Positions 1 to 7,895 are shown, counted from the first letter of the stretch. The stretch: DNA of 64,000 bases from an uncultured Oscillibacter sp. (GCA_910583695.1 CAJTZL010000001.1:1-64000); one strand, 5' to 3'. Translations and numbers: made by a program. Notes: generated by a model not told the origin, from the sequence alone.

Positions 1-901
1 CGGGGCCTCCGCCCCGCCTTGCGCCGCCCCCAAAGGAGCCGCCGCCAAAGCCGCCCGGCCCGCCCGGCCTTCTGGGCGGAGGAGGCGGCCGCCTGGGCCG
101 CCGGGGACGACCCCAGAACACGGGATAGTACACCGGCCTTGGAATGCCGACGACCGTGGGGCCGTAATACCGCCGCCGGTAGCTCCGGTAGCGCATCCCG
201 TCCAGCGCCACCCAGAGGACAAACAGGAGAATCACCAGCATCACCAGCCCGGTGACGACGCTCCCAACGGCCACCGCCGCGCCGGTGGACTGATAGCCGC
301 CGGAAATGGTCTGGTAGCTGCCCATGTCCTCCGGCGCGGGAGGCGCCGTGGTGACGCGGACGTGATAGATGCTTCCCAGGTAATCCGTCAGAGAGCGGAA
401 GGTATACCGAACCCCGTCGTCATAGCGCCCGGCGGCAAAGTAGTCCTCCAGGGTGCTGTAGAGGATGTCCTCCAGCCGGTCCTGCTGTCCGGCGGTGAAG
501 CCGCCGCCCCAGGCGATGACGTAGTCCCCGTCCGGCAGGCCGTTGTACTCGTTCTCCAGGGCCAGCACCAGGAGAATGCCGTTCTCCCGCTCCCGGGAGC
601 CTACGCCCAGCTCATTCAAGGTCCGCTCGGCATAGTCCATGATGTCCTCGTTCCCGGTGGTCCGCACCACGTCCACGGCGATCTGAGCCCCGGTCTGGGC
701 AAAGAGAGAGGCGTTCATGGCCTCGATGTATTCGGCGGTGTCCTGGGAAATCACCCCGCCCTCGTTGTGGATGAGGTACAGGAAGTCCCCGGTGAGGGCC
801 GCCTCCACAGCAGGCTTCCTCGCCTGTCCCAGGGCAATTCCCGCCAGAATGGCCAGGACCATGATGACCGCCGCCACGGGGCGTTTCCGCAAGAATTTCA
901 T
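1..901 (-). CDS. TPM-domain membrane protein (YgcG type), 3' end outside window
   Basis: The minus-strand frame opens with ATG at 901 (MKFLRKR...), preceded by GAGGATTGAGCCG, and stays open to base 1, so the C-terminus is missing. Residues about 8-22 form a hydrophobic signal or anchor segment. A TPM domain of about 150 residues follows, with sequences such as ILLVLALENEYNG and YVIAWGGGF typical of the family. A second membrane helix of about 22 residues (around SVVTGLVMLVILLFVLWVAL) precedes an Arg/Pro segment and a Gly-rich tail with GGFGGGSFGGG. TPM proteins such as B. subtilis YdjH/YgcG are membrane proteins of uncertain role, linked to stress and photosystem repair in other lineages. The gene starts 4 bases after the stop of the upstream XRE regulator, so the two are probably co-transcribed. 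Confidence 0.85.
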   Translation of the reverse strand, partial: MKFLRKRPVAAVIMVLAILAGIALGQARKPAVEAALTGDFLYLIHNEGGVISQDTAEYIEAMNASLFAQTGAQIAVDVVRTTGNEDIMDYAERTLNELGVGSRERENGILLVLALENEYNGLPDGDYVIAWGGGFTAGQQDRLEDILYSTLEDYFAAGRYDDGVRYTFRSLTDYLGSIYHVRVTTAPPAPEDMGSYQTISGGYQSTGAAVAVGSVVTGLVMLVILLFVLWVALDGMRYRSYRRRYYGPTVVGIPRPVYYPVFWGRPRRPRRPPPPPRRPGGPGGFGGGSFGGGARRGGGP

Positions 902-905
902 CGGC

Positions 906-1142
906 TCAATCCTCTGTCTTCACGGGCTGGAAGTCCGGCGCGTCCGTCCGGCCCACCAGATAGTCGATGGATACTTGGTAATAATCCGCAATCGCAGCCA
1001 GGGTCGCAAGTTTAGGTTCGCTCTGGCCTGTCTCATAATTCTGATAACCCCGGAAGGACATGCCCAGAACATTTGCCAACTCCCGTTGATAAATCCTGCG
1101 CTCCTCCCGCAATTCTTTCAGGCGTATTGCGAGTATTTGCAT
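906..1142 (-). CDS. XRE-family transcriptional regulator, 78 aa
   Basis: A compact helix-turn-helix protein: residues 5-60 carry the Cro/CI fold (LKELREERRIYQRELANVLG, then YQNYETGQSEPKL, then LAAIADYYQVSIDYLVGRTD). The 'LxxIAxxxxVSxDYLxGRTD' ending is characteristic of XRE regulators in Firmicutes. No effector domain follows, so it probably acts as a small DNA-binding repressor. The start is supported by AAGAGGTG five bases upstream of ATG. It is divergent from the small gene at 1213 and the shared spacer contains an inverted repeat (1169-1186) overlapping a promoter, so auto- and cross-regulation are plausible. The target beyond this is unknown. Confidence 0.9.
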   Translation of the reverse strand: MQILAIRLKELREERRIYQRELANVLGMSFRGYQNYETGQSEPKLATLAAIADYYQVSIDYLVGRTDAPDFQPVKTED

Positions 1143-1152
1143 AATGCACCTC

Positions 1153-1182
1153 TTGACAACCCTAATTCAGGTATGTTAATAT
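1153..1182 (+). promoter_or_regulatory. SigA-type promoter for the small gene at 1213
   Basis: TTGACA (1153-1158), an 18-base spacer and TAATAT (1177-1182) fit a vegetative promoter and point at the small gene starting at 1213. The -35 box lies just outside the XRE start codon. Confidence 0.65.
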
Positions 1183-1186
1183 ACCT
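1169..1186. promoter_or_regulatory. Inverted repeat, possible XRE operator
   Basis: AGGTAT-GTTAAT-ATACCT is a perfect 6-bp inverted repeat covering the -10 box of the plus-strand promoter. Its place between a divergent XRE regulator and its neighbour suggests an operator. Binding is inferred only. Confidence 0.45.
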
Positions 1187-1212
1187 CTATCTAGTATATT
1201 GGGGGTATTCTC

Positions 1213-1461
1213 ATGACCAGTCTCATGCAGGTATTGATGGACTTCACCTTCACGGAGCGGCTTCCCCGCTACCTGGACCAGGACGCCCTTGAGGCGTCGA
1301 AAGCCTTGGAGGGCAAGCACCTGGCCGCCTTGAAGGCGGGCCTCTCCGGGGAACACACGGCGTCTTTGGAGCGGTACCGGCAGGCCCTGGAGGACAGCCG
1401 TTCCTTAGAGCTGGAAGCCATGTTCCTGGCCGCCTTCTCCGTGGCCCGGGAGCTCCGGTGA
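1213..1461 (+). CDS. Small uncharacterised protein, 82 aa (DUF6809-like)
   Basis: GGGGGT eight bases upstream of ATG and a recognisable promoter support a real gene. The product is mostly helical and charged, without membrane segment or signal. The arrangement of an internal LxxALxxGLSxE element followed by a C-terminal SLELEAMFLAAFSVAREL helix resembles the small DUF6809-type proteins common in Clostridia, often found near XRE regulators. That match is from memory of the pattern and is weak. It is divergent from the XRE gene and converges on telA, with only one base between the two stop codons. Confidence 0.6.
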   Translation: MTSLMQVLMDFTFTERLPRYLDQDALEASKALEGKHLAALKAGLSGEHTASLERYRQALEDSRSLELEAMFLAAFSVARELR

Positions 1462-1462
1462 T

Positions 1463-2629
1463 TTATTTGTGCAGTTCCATCAGCTTCGCCCGGAGCTCGC
1501 CCTCGATGCGGCCCAGCTCCACCTCGGCTTCCTTCCGCTTCTGGGCACCCTCCCGCTGGATGTTCAGCACCTCGTCCAGGGTGGAGATCAGCTGCTGGTT
1601 CGTATGCTGGAGCGTCTCAATGCTCACCACGCTCCGCTCCGCCTCCTTGGCGGTCTGGATGGTGCCCATTTTCAGCATGTCGGCGTTCTTTTTCAGAAGC
1701 TCGTTGGTCATCTCCGTCACGGCGCTCTGGGCGGCCGTGGCCTGCCGGCCGTGCTCCATCCCCAGGGCCAGCACCATCTGGCTCTTCCACAGGGGGATGG
1801 TGTTCACCAGGGAGGACTGGATCTTCTCCACCATCAGCGTGTCGTTGTTCTGGAGCAGCCGGGTCTGGGGGCCCATCTGAATGGAGATCATCCGGGTGAG
1901 CTCCAGGTCATGGAGCTTCTTTTCAAACCGCTCGCACATCTGCACCAGGTCGTTGTACCGCTGGGCGTCCTCCTGGGCGCCGGACTGCTCCGCCTTGGCC
2001 CGGAGGGCGGAAAGCTCATTGGCCCGGACCTCCGCCAGCTTCTTTTTCCCCGCCAGAATATACATGGTCAGCTCTTTGTAGTACTTGAGATTCAGCTCGT
2101 ACATCTGGTCGAACATGGCCACGTCCTTCATCAGCGTGACCTGATGCTGTTCCAGCTCCCGAACGATTTTGTCCACGTTGCCCTCGACCTTGGAATACTG
2201 GGCCTTCATGACCTCCAGCTTGCTCCCGGCCTTTTTGAGCTTGCCGAAGAAGCCCTTTTTCTCCTCCTCCTCGCCGAAGCCCTTCAGCTCCACCACCAGC
2301 TCGGAGAGGGACTTGCCTACCTCGCCCAGATCCTTGGTGCGGACGGAGGCCAGGGCGTTTTCGGAGAAGCCCGCCACGTTCTTCTGGGCCGCTGCGCCGT
2401 ACTGGAGGATCAGGTTGGAGTCCATCACGTCGATTTTCTTGGAGAAGTCCTCCACGGCCTTCTTTTCCGCCTCGGAGAGCATGGAGTCGTCCAGCTCCAC
2501 CGGCTTCACCTCCGGCTTCTCCGGCTCCGGAGCGGCGGGGGTGGCCGCGGGCTCCAGGGTCAGCTCCGGCACGGGGGCCGCGGCGGCAGAGGGGTCCAGG
2601 GTCAGCTCGGGAATCATGTTGTCACTCAT
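1463..2629 (-). CDS. telA: TelA/KlaA toxic-anion resistance family protein
   Basis: This 388-aa protein begins with a Pro/Glu-rich low-complexity leader (about residues 1-45: repeats of PELTLDP/PELTLEP) and then a long, largely coiled-coil TelA domain: FSKKIDVMDSNLILQYG, MFDQMYELNLKYYKELTMYI, and the strongly conserved MISIQMGPQTRLLQNND and LWKSQMVLALG segments. The family is named for tellurite resistance. In Bacillus the homologue YaaN is encoded next to xpaC, exactly as here, and the family is associated with envelope stress and daptomycin or nisin tolerance. It is the last gene of a four-gene operon, overlapping the 68-aa gene upstream by 8 bases. Its biochemical activity is not known. 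Confidence 0.93.
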   Translation of the reverse strand: MSDNMIPELTLDPSAAAAPVPELTLEPAATPAAPEPEKPEVKPVELDDSMLSEAEKKAVEDFSKKIDVMDSNLILQYGAAAQKNVAGFSENALASVRTKDLGEVGKSLSELVVELKGFGEEEEKKGFFGKLKKAGSKLEVMKAQYSKVEGNVDKIVRELEQHQVTLMKDVAMFDQMYELNLKYYKELTMYILAGKKKLAEVRANELSALRAKAEQSGAQEDAQRYNDLVQMCERFEKKLHDLELTRMISIQMGPQTRLLQNNDTLMVEKIQSSLVNTIPLWKSQMVLALGMEHGRQATAAQSAVTEMTNELLKKNADMLKMGTIQTAKEAERSVVSIETLQHTNQQLISTLDEVLNIQREGAQKRKEAEVELGRIEGELRAKLMELHK

Positions 2630-2828
2630 AGTCGTCTTCCTCCACCAGCAGAATGTGTTCCTCCTTTTGAACGCTCAGCAGCCCGTGGAACACGGAGATG
2701 GCCAGCCACACGCAGCCGGTCAGCAGATGCAGGGGCTCCCGCTCCTTCCTGCCCAGATAGAAGTAGCCTCCGGAGAGCATGCCCTCCAGAATGGAGATGA
2801 ACAGGTAAACGGGATTTCGGTTTTTCAT
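2622..2828 (-). CDS. Small membrane protein, 68 aa
   Basis: Unrecognised. Two hydrophobic stretches (about residues 7-25 and 32-52) suggest a hairpin membrane protein with an acidic C-terminus ending EEDDYE. It overlaps both neighbours (4 bases with the 125-aa gene, 8 bases with telA), which indicates translational coupling within the xpaC-telA operon. Function unknown, perhaps an accessory membrane partner of TelA and XpaC. Confidence 0.7.
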   Translation of the reverse strand: MKNRNPVYLFISILEGMLSGGYFYLGRKEREPLHLLTGCVWLAISVFHGLLSVQKEEHILLVEEDDYE

Positions 2829-3202
2829 GATGCTTCCTCCTTCGTTCGTTTCTCCGCCCGGAGAACCCGGACGGTCCTCACGGCGTATATCACACTGATC
2901 AAAACCCAGCTGACCGCCAGAAATGTGTGAAAGCTGTCCGGCTCCACAACGGCCTTATACACCTGGACCACGGCCAGCATGACGGTAGCCAAGGTTAAGG
3001 AAGGGATCCACTCGCACTTCCCATTCCGGCCCGCCCGATGGTCCCGGACCCAGGTCCAGCCCTCCCAGGCCGCCAGAGCCAGCAGGCACACGCCGATCAG
3101 GACGTAGAAGCCAATCTCCTGGTCCCAGGCCGCCCACAGCAGCAGCGCACCGCACGCCGCGTACAGAACCGTGTCCACCGCCTTCACCGTCAGGTTTTTC
3201 AT
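2825..3202 (-). CDS. Integral membrane protein, 125 aa
   Basis: Unrecognised. About four hydrophobic segments (LYAACGALLLWAAW, FYVLIGVCLLALAAW, LTLATVMLAVVQVY, FLAVSWVLISVIYAV) fill the chain, with a Lys/Arg-rich tail facing the cytoplasm. It starts 16 bases after the xpaC stop and its stop overlaps the next start by 4 bases, so it belongs to the same operon. A role in the TelA/XpaC envelope system is inferred from position only. Confidence 0.75.
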   Translation of the reverse strand: MKNLTVKAVDTVLYAACGALLLWAAWDQEIGFYVLIGVCLLALAAWEGWTWVRDHRAGRNGKCEWIPSLTLATVMLAVVQVYKAVVEPDSFHTFLAVSWVLISVIYAVRTVRVLRAEKRTKEEAS

Positions 3203-3217
3203 GGGTCCTCCCTTCTC

Positions 3218-3937
3218 TCACAGCTCCAGCTTGATGTCCGTGCCGTCCGCCTGGACGGGGTCTGCCTTCATCCCCGGCTCCGTCAGGCCCTCCTGGGCAA
3301 GCAGAGTCTCCATCACCTGGATATCGGCGGAGATATCCAGTGCGTCGGCCCCGTAGAGGCCGTCCAGCTGCTTTTCAAAGGCTTTGACAATAGTTTTCAG
3401 CATGTCCTCCACACGGGTCTTGGTTCCGTCGATGTTCTCTCCGGAGATCCCCGCGCCGCTCATGCGGTCGTAGGTGTTCAAGAGCTTCAAGGTGGTGGGC
3501 AGATAGTAATTCATGAACTTCCGAATCTGGGGCAGCTTTTCCGGGTTGTCCCGGACCGCCTGGAAGATCTTCTCGGACACTTGGCTCAGCCGCACAATGT
3601 CGGCGGAGACTCCGGGATCGGCGATGTTGTCGTCCAGCCGCTTCATCTCGCTGAGGGCCAGCTTCCCGTCCTTGATGACCTTGTCCAGCTCCGGGTTCCC
3701 GGTGGAGGGCTCCGGTTCGGGCTTTTTGGGGGCCTCCTCCTTCTTCTCCGCCCCGGCGGATCCGGCTACGGCTCCCCCGCCCTGACAGATTCCGTTCACC
3801 AGCAGGAACACCCCCGCCGACACCGCCGCCATCAGCGCAATGGCCGCATTGGAATACAGGGGCAGGAACAGTCCGCCCAACAGCCACAGCACCCCCACGG
3901 CGTAAAAGGGAGCAACGGGCTTTCGTTTGGTCGACAT
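3218..3937 (-). CDS. xpaC: XpaC family protein (5-bromo-4-chloroindolyl phosphate hydrolysis family)
   Basis: The 239-aa product has two N-terminal membrane segments (about residues 10-27 and 32-48), a charged Lys/Pro/Glu linker and then a helical XpaC domain with KVIKDGKLALSEMKRLDD, KIFQAVRDNPEKLPQIRKFMNYYLPTT-type and LLNTYDRM elements. This order (TM pair, linker, IRKFMNYYLPTTLKLL-like motif) is diagnostic for the family. B. subtilis xpaC lies directly before yaaN (telA family), and the same pairing is kept here. GGAGG sits 7 bases before ATG and a promoter lies at 3978-4007. Despite the name, a phosphatase activity for the family is not established. Confidence 0.9.
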   Translation of the reverse strand: MSTKRKPVAPFYAVGVLWLLGGLFLPLYSNAAIALMAAVSAGVFLLVNGICQGGGAVAGSAGAEKKEEAPKKPEPEPSTGNPELDKVIKDGKLALSEMKRLDDNIADPGVSADIVRLSQVSEKIFQAVRDNPEKLPQIRKFMNYYLPTTLKLLNTYDRMSGAGISGENIDGTKTRVEDMLKTIVKAFEKQLDGLYGADALDISADIQVMETLLAQEGLTEPGMKADPVQADGTDIKLEL

Positions 3938-3977
3938 GGCAGGACCTCCATTCGTCAGGCAGTTTACAAGTTAGTCT

Positions 3978-4007
3978 ATTATACTCCCTCCACCGGCCAT
4001 TGGTCAA
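3978..4007 (-). promoter_or_regulatory. SigA-type promoter of the xpaC-telA operon
   Basis: On the minus strand TTGACC (4002-4007), an 18-base spacer and TATAAT (3978-3983) lie 41 bases before the xpaC start. Confidence 0.65.
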
Positions 4008-4048
4008 GCCGGGAGGACACAAATTCACAGCAAATTCCAAAAAGAGCA

Positions 4049-4070
4049 AAAACGCCCCGCAGGGCGTTTT
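4049..4070. terminator. Rho-independent terminator
   Basis: AAAACGCCC, loop CGCA, GGGCGTTTT: a 9-bp stem that overlaps the stop codon of the minus-strand DUF6512 gene. On the minus strand it is followed by a T-rich stretch (TTTTTGCTCTTTTT), so it ends that transcript. The A/T arms make it potentially bidirectional. Confidence 0.85.
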
Positions 4071-4603
4071 CAGGGAATACCGTAAACCCCCGTCACCGGG
4101 TCCCGCCACAGCGGCAGGCTCACCGGATGGAAGGTGCACCACACAAAGCAGAAGGCCAGTCCCCACAGTGCCGCCAGTCCCAAAAGCTGCATCCAGCGGG
4201 CGGAGAGCTTCCCCCGGCGGAGCAGGGCGAAATCCAGGGCGAAAGCCCCCAGGTCCGCCAGAAAGAAAATGGAAATGTCCACCCAGGTGACGTGGTATCC
4301 CAAAATGCCGGTATAGGTATAGAACAGCACCGGAATCAGCGCCGTTCCCGTCAGGACGCTGAGGGCTCGGACCGCCGGAAGGTTCGGGTAGTTCCGCCCC
4401 AGCAGGCAGACCTGGACCAGGGAGAAGAGGAACAGGGGCACAAACAGGAGCTTCATGTGCTCCCAGGTGGCCTCGTTGACTGCGGAGATGCAGGCCGCCG
4501 GAAGGCTTCCGCCGCTCCACTCGTAGACGAAGTGCAGGAGCGTCCCTGCCACCCCGGTGAACAACCAGCCTCCCAGCTCCCAAAAGAACAGCCTCCGCCT
4601 CAT
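4070..4603 (-). CDS. DUF6512-type integral membrane protein, 177 aa
   Basis: Five predicted membrane segments span the chain (near residues 8-28, 50-68, 80-102, 105-128 and 137-157). The short polar motif AVNEATWEHMKL between the first two helices is the conserved signature I associate with DUF6512 proteins of Clostridia. The role is unknown; it may be a small metabolite or lipid-handling membrane protein. It lies downstream of argS on the same strand, separated by a large inverted repeat (4610-4667) whose 3' arm contains the GGAGG ribosome binding site of this gene. A strong terminator follows at 4049-4070. Confidence 0.75.
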   Translation of the reverse strand: MRRRLFFWELGGWLFTGVAGTLLHFVYEWSGGSLPAACISAVNEATWEHMKLLFVPLFLFSLVQVCLLGRNYPNLPAVRALSVLTGTALIPVLFYTYTGILGYHVTWVDISIFFLADLGAFALDFALLRRGKLSARWMQLLGLAALWGLAFCFVWCTFHPVSLPLWRDPVTGVYGIP

Positions 4604-4609
4604 AAAAAC

Positions 4610-4667
4610 CAGCCTCCGCCCGGATGAAGTCGCGGCAGAGCCGCCTCTCCATTCTATGCGGAGGCTG
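4610..4667 (-). promoter_or_regulatory. Hairpin that sequesters the DUF6512 ribosome binding site
   Basis: CAGCCTCCGC (4610-4619) pairs with GCGGAGGCTG (4658-4667) and encloses a second hairpin GCGGC-AGA-GCCGC. On the minus-strand transcript the second arm, GCGGAGGCTG, holds the Shine-Dalgarno sequence and is followed by GTTTTT and then ATG. It could act as an argS attenuator, as a translational lock, or both. Confidence 0.5.
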
Positions 4668-4684
4668 GGAAATTTATGCGTGAT

Positions 4685-6430
4685 TTACATATGCTCCGGC
4701 GCATCCACGCCGATGAGGGCCAGACCGTTTTTCAGCACGATCCGGGCGTCGTCCGCCAGCCGCAGCCGGGCGGACGCCAGGGCGGGAGCCTCCTCCCGGA
4801 TGTGGCAGGCGGTGTAGAACCGGTGGAAACAGCCCGCCAGCTCCATCAGGTAGCGGTTCACGTGGGAGGGGTCGTAGTTCTTGGCCGCGGCCCGGATGGT
4901 ATCCGGCCAGGCGGCCAGCTGCTTGATAAGGACCTCCTCCGCCTCCGCCGTCAAAAGGCTCAGGTCCGCCGTCCCCGGAGCGGGGACCGTCAGGCCCTCC
5001 CCCGCCAGCTTCTCCACCAGGGAGCAGATGCGGGCGTGGGCGTACTCCACGTAGTAGATGGGATTCTCCGAGTCCTCCCGGACGGCCAGCCCCAGGTCAA
5101 AGTCCATCTGGGTGTCCGGCTTGGCGTTGAAGAACCACCGGGCGGCGTCCACAGGCACCTCGTCCAGCAGGTCCGAAAGGGAGATGGCCTTGCCGGTGCG
5201 TTTGCTCATCTTCACCAGCTCCCCGTCCCGCAGCAGCTTCACCAGCTGCATCAGCACAATGTCCAGCTTCCCGCTGCCGTCCAGGCCCAGGGCGTCCAAG
5301 GCCCCCTTCAGCCGGGCCACGTGGCCGTGGTGGTCCGCGCCCCAAATGTTGATCACCCGGTCAAAGCCCCGGGTCTCAAACTTGTTCCGGTGGTAGGCGA
5401 TGTCGGCGGCGAAGTAGGTGTAAAAGCCGTTGGCCCGGCGAAGCACGTCGTCCTTCAGGTCCAGCTTTTCAATGTCCTTCTCCTTCTTCCCCGCCTTCAG
5501 CAGGTTTCTCCGCATGATCTCGGCGGTTTTCAGCCACAGGGCCCCGTCCTTTTCATAGGTCCACCCAGCCCTGGTCAGAAGCTCCGCCGTCTCCGCCACC
5601 GCGCCGCTGTTGTGGAGGCTGGACTCATAGAACCAGGTGTCGTACTCGATCTTGTACCGCTGGAGGTCCGATTTCATCTTGGGCAGGTTCACGGAGAGCC
5701 CGTACTCCGCCATGTCGGCCATCCAAAACTCCTCCCGGTTTCCGCCGGGGAAATCCGCCTCCCGGGCCAGGAAGCCCTTGGCCAGCTCCCGGATATCGTC
5801 CCCCTGGTAGCCGTCCTCCGGGAAGGGATGCTCCTCCTCCCCGTAGGTCTGCTGCATGCACCGGGCGTAGATGGACCGGGCAAACTTGTCGATCTGGTGT
5901 CCGGCGTCATTGACGTAAAATTCCCGGCTGACCTCCGCCCCGCAGGCGGAGAGCACGGAAGCCAGGGTGTCCCCCAGCACGCCGCCCCGGGCGTTGCCCA
6001 TGTGCATGGGGCCGGTGGGGTTGGCGGAGACGAACTCCACCATAATCTTCTGGCCCTTCAGGCTGTCGCAGCGGCCATAGTCCGCCCCTTCTTCCTCCAC
6101 GGCAGCGCAGACCTCCTCATACCACCGCCGGCCCAGCCGGAAGTTCAAAAAGCCCGGTCCGGCGATTTCGGCAGAGGCGAAGTAGCTTCCCTCCAGCTCC
6201 ATGTGGTCCAGCAGGGCCTGGGCGATAACCCGGGGCGGCTGGCGCAGGGCCTTGGAGGCCGCCAGGGCAAAGGTGGTTGTGAAGTCTCCGTTGGCGGCGT
6301 CCCGGGGGACCTCCACCGGAGCGGTGTGCACCTCCGCCTGGGGCAGCTTTCCCGCCTCCGCGGCGGCGCGGTAGGCGGCCATGGCCAGGGCCGCGGCCTG
6401 GTCCTTGGCGTTTTGAATCATGTTCGTCAT
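4685..6430 (-). CDS. argS: Arginine--tRNA ligase
   Basis: A class I aminoacyl-tRNA synthetase of 581 aa that charges tRNA-Arg with arginine using ATP in the cytoplasm. The N-terminal Add-1 domain (VPRDAANGDFTTTFALAASKAL) is followed by the catalytic core with the HIGH-equivalent motif in SANPTGPMHMGNARGG, where the sequence is HMGN. The KMSKS equivalent is KMSKRTGKAISL and the helical anticodon-binding domain ends in CHIREEAPALASARLRL, as expected for ArgS. I place the start at ATG 6430 because AAGAGG lies 8 bases upstream; a longer frame to 6493 has no ribosome site and overlaps the DUF1934 gene. It is the third gene of the murI operon. Confidence 0.97.
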   Translation of the reverse strand: MTNMIQNAKDQAAALAMAAYRAAAEAGKLPQAEVHTAPVEVPRDAANGDFTTTFALAASKALRQPPRVIAQALLDHMELEGSYFASAEIAGPGFLNFRLGRRWYEEVCAAVEEEGADYGRCDSLKGQKIMVEFVSANPTGPMHMGNARGGVLGDTLASVLSACGAEVSREFYVNDAGHQIDKFARSIYARCMQQTYGEEEHPFPEDGYQGDDIRELAKGFLAREADFPGGNREEFWMADMAEYGLSVNLPKMKSDLQRYKIEYDTWFYESSLHNSGAVAETAELLTRAGWTYEKDGALWLKTAEIMRRNLLKAGKKEKDIEKLDLKDDVLRRANGFYTYFAADIAYHRNKFETRGFDRVINIWGADHHGHVARLKGALDALGLDGSGKLDIVLMQLVKLLRDGELVKMSKRTGKAISLSDLLDEVPVDAARWFFNAKPDTQMDFDLGLAVREDSENPIYYVEYAHARICSLVEKLAGEGLTVPAPGTADLSLLTAEAEEVLIKQLAAWPDTIRAAAKNYDPSHVNRYLMELAGCFHRFYTACHIREEAPALASARLRLADDARIVLKNGLALIGVDAPEHM

Positions 6431-6464
6431 GGATAAAACCTCTTTCTTTCCCGTGTCTTTTGTA

Positions 6465-6935
6465 TCAGGATTGCCCGTTTTCCCGGGCCTCATGCTTTCT
6501 TCTCACGCGGATTTTAAAGGCGTTCCGCCCGGTGACGGAGTGTTCCACGGAGATGGAGTAGCGCAGGTCCATCAGTCCCCCCTGCTCCGTCAGGCTGTGC
6601 CGCAGGCGACTGGTCTGAACGTCGATGGCCAGCTCTCCGAAGGGGGTTTCGTACAGGGAGGTGTGCTGTTTCCCCTCCTCAAAAACCATTTGGGAGTTCA
6701 CGCTTCCCGTCCGGCTCAAAATCACCTGGGGCCCCCGGACCTCAAAGGTGGTGGTGGTGCCCTCCAGGCCGGTGAGGGCGCTCTCCTGGTAGGCGAGGAG
6801 AATCCCCCCCTCTCCGATGGGCGTCAGGGTACCCTCGGTCATCAGCTCGATGCTGTCAGGCTCCATGTCTTCAAAATGCTGCTCCGACCGGATGGTCAGC
6901 AGCACGGGCAGCTCCCTTGTCTCAATACTGGTCAA
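6465..6935 (-). CDS. DUF1934 (YwiB-like) beta-barrel protein
   Basis: This 156-aa protein has the DUF1934 pattern: an alternating beta pattern with LLTIRSEQHFEDMEPDSIELMTEGTL, LLAYQESALTGLEGTTTTFEV and the C-terminal LRYSISVEHSVTGRNAFKIRV. The family folds as a lipocalin-like barrel. B. subtilis ywiB is likewise next to argS, which supports the assignment. Function is unproven. It overlaps murI by 14 bases at its start and precedes argS by 34 bases. Confidence 0.88.
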   Translation of the reverse strand: MTSIETRELPVLLTIRSEQHFEDMEPDSIELMTEGTLTPIGEGGILLAYQESALTGLEGTTTTFEVRGPQVILSRTGSVNSQMVFEEGKQHTSLYETPFGELAIDVQTSRLRHSLTEQGGLMDLRYSISVEHSVTGRNAFKIRVRRKHEARENGQS

Positions 6936-7737
6936 TGTCGATCCTCCGTGCCATGTGATGGATGTCCTCCTGCAAAAACAGGGAGGCTACGCCCTCGAAA
7001 TCCTCCGCCCGGTCGCTGACGTAAAATTCCGCCTCTCCCCGGCTCTCCGCCAGCGCCCGGAGCTCCCGGGCGGTGAGCAGGCGCTTGAGCTCAAAGGCGG
7101 ACTCCTCCCCGGCGGAAACCAGCGTCACCCCCGGACCGCAGACGGCGGAAAGGACCTCCTCCAGAAGCGGGTAGTGGGTGCAGCCCAGAATCAGGGTATC
7201 CGCCCCCCACTCCAGCAGCGGGGCCAGATACTCCCGGGCCACGGTCTCAATGACCACGTCCCCGGGCCGGAACCGTCCGTTTTCCACCAGGGGCACAAAC
7301 AGCGGACAGGGCCGGCAGAGGACCTCTACATCCGGGTCCAGCCGCCGCAGCGCCGCCTCGTAAGCCCCGGAGCGGACGGAGGCCAGGGTGGCAATCATGC
7401 CCACCCGGCGGTTCCTTGTCACCGCCAGGGCCCGGCGGCAGGTGGGCTCCACCACGCCCACGATGGGCAGTTCGTTCTCCTCCTGGAGCACGTCCAGGGA
7501 GGTGGTGGAAATGGTGCCGCAGGCGATGAGCACCGCCTTGAGGTCAAAGGACCGGAGAAAGCGCAGGTCCTGCCGGGCGTATTTCAAAAGAGTCTCCCGG
7601 GACCGTCCGCCGTAGGGCACCCGGGCGGTGTCGCCGAAGTAGATCAGATTCTCCTCCGGAAGGATGCGCCGCAGGACCCGCACCGCCGTCAGCCCTCCCA
7701 GGCCGGAGTCAAACACGCCGATGGGGCGTGTATCCAT
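6922..7737 (-). CDS. murI: Glutamate racemase
   Basis: A 271-aa enzyme that interconverts L- and D-glutamate for peptidoglycan synthesis in the cytoplasm. The N-terminal signature GVFDSGLGGLTAVR, the first catalytic cysteine in LIACGTIST, and the second in LILGCTHYPLL are all present. The two-domain aspartate/glutamate racemase length is normal. The start at 7737 is chosen over 7791 because GAGAGGAG lies 8 bases before that ATG. A promoter with TATAAT lies 66 bases upstream. First gene of the murI-DUF1934-argS operon. Confidence 0.96.
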   Translation of the reverse strand: MDTRPIGVFDSGLGGLTAVRVLRRILPEENLIYFGDTARVPYGGRSRETLLKYARQDLRFLRSFDLKAVLIACGTISTTSLDVLQEENELPIVGVVEPTCRRALAVTRNRRVGMIATLASVRSGAYEAALRRLDPDVEVLCRPCPLFVPLVENGRFRPGDVVIETVAREYLAPLLEWGADTLILGCTHYPLLEEVLSAVCGPGVTLVSAGEESAFELKRLLTARELRALAESRGEAEFYVSDRAEDFEGVASLFLQEDIHHMARRIDIDQY

Positions 7738-7803
7738 TGCCTTCACTCCTCTCGTCCGGGGGCCGGAAGCCCTTCCCCGGACACAATTCACTCTGAGTTA
7801 TGT

Positions 7804-7832
7804 ATTATACTATGAGAGTCCCTTTGCCGCAA
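7804..7832 (-). promoter_or_regulatory. SigA-type promoter of the murI operon
   Basis: On the minus strand TTGCGG (7827-7832), a 17-base spacer and a perfect TATAAT (7804-7809). Confidence 0.65.
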
Positions 7833-7886
7833 GACAGATTTTAGTCTTTCTGCCCTCTTTTTTATGTGGAATTTCTCTGAGACTTC

Positions 7887-7895
7887 TGTTATAAT
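7887..7895 (+). promoter_or_regulatory. Extended -10 promoter for the gene at 7949
   Basis: TGTTATAAT is an extended -10 element 54 bases before the start codon; no convincing -35 box precedes it, as is common for this promoter type. Confidence 0.55.

Noticed and set aside
6431..6493. 21-residue N-terminal extension of ArgS
   Set aside because: It has no ribosome binding site, overlaps the DUF1934 gene and is absent from the ArgS family; ATG 6430 with AAGAGG is better.
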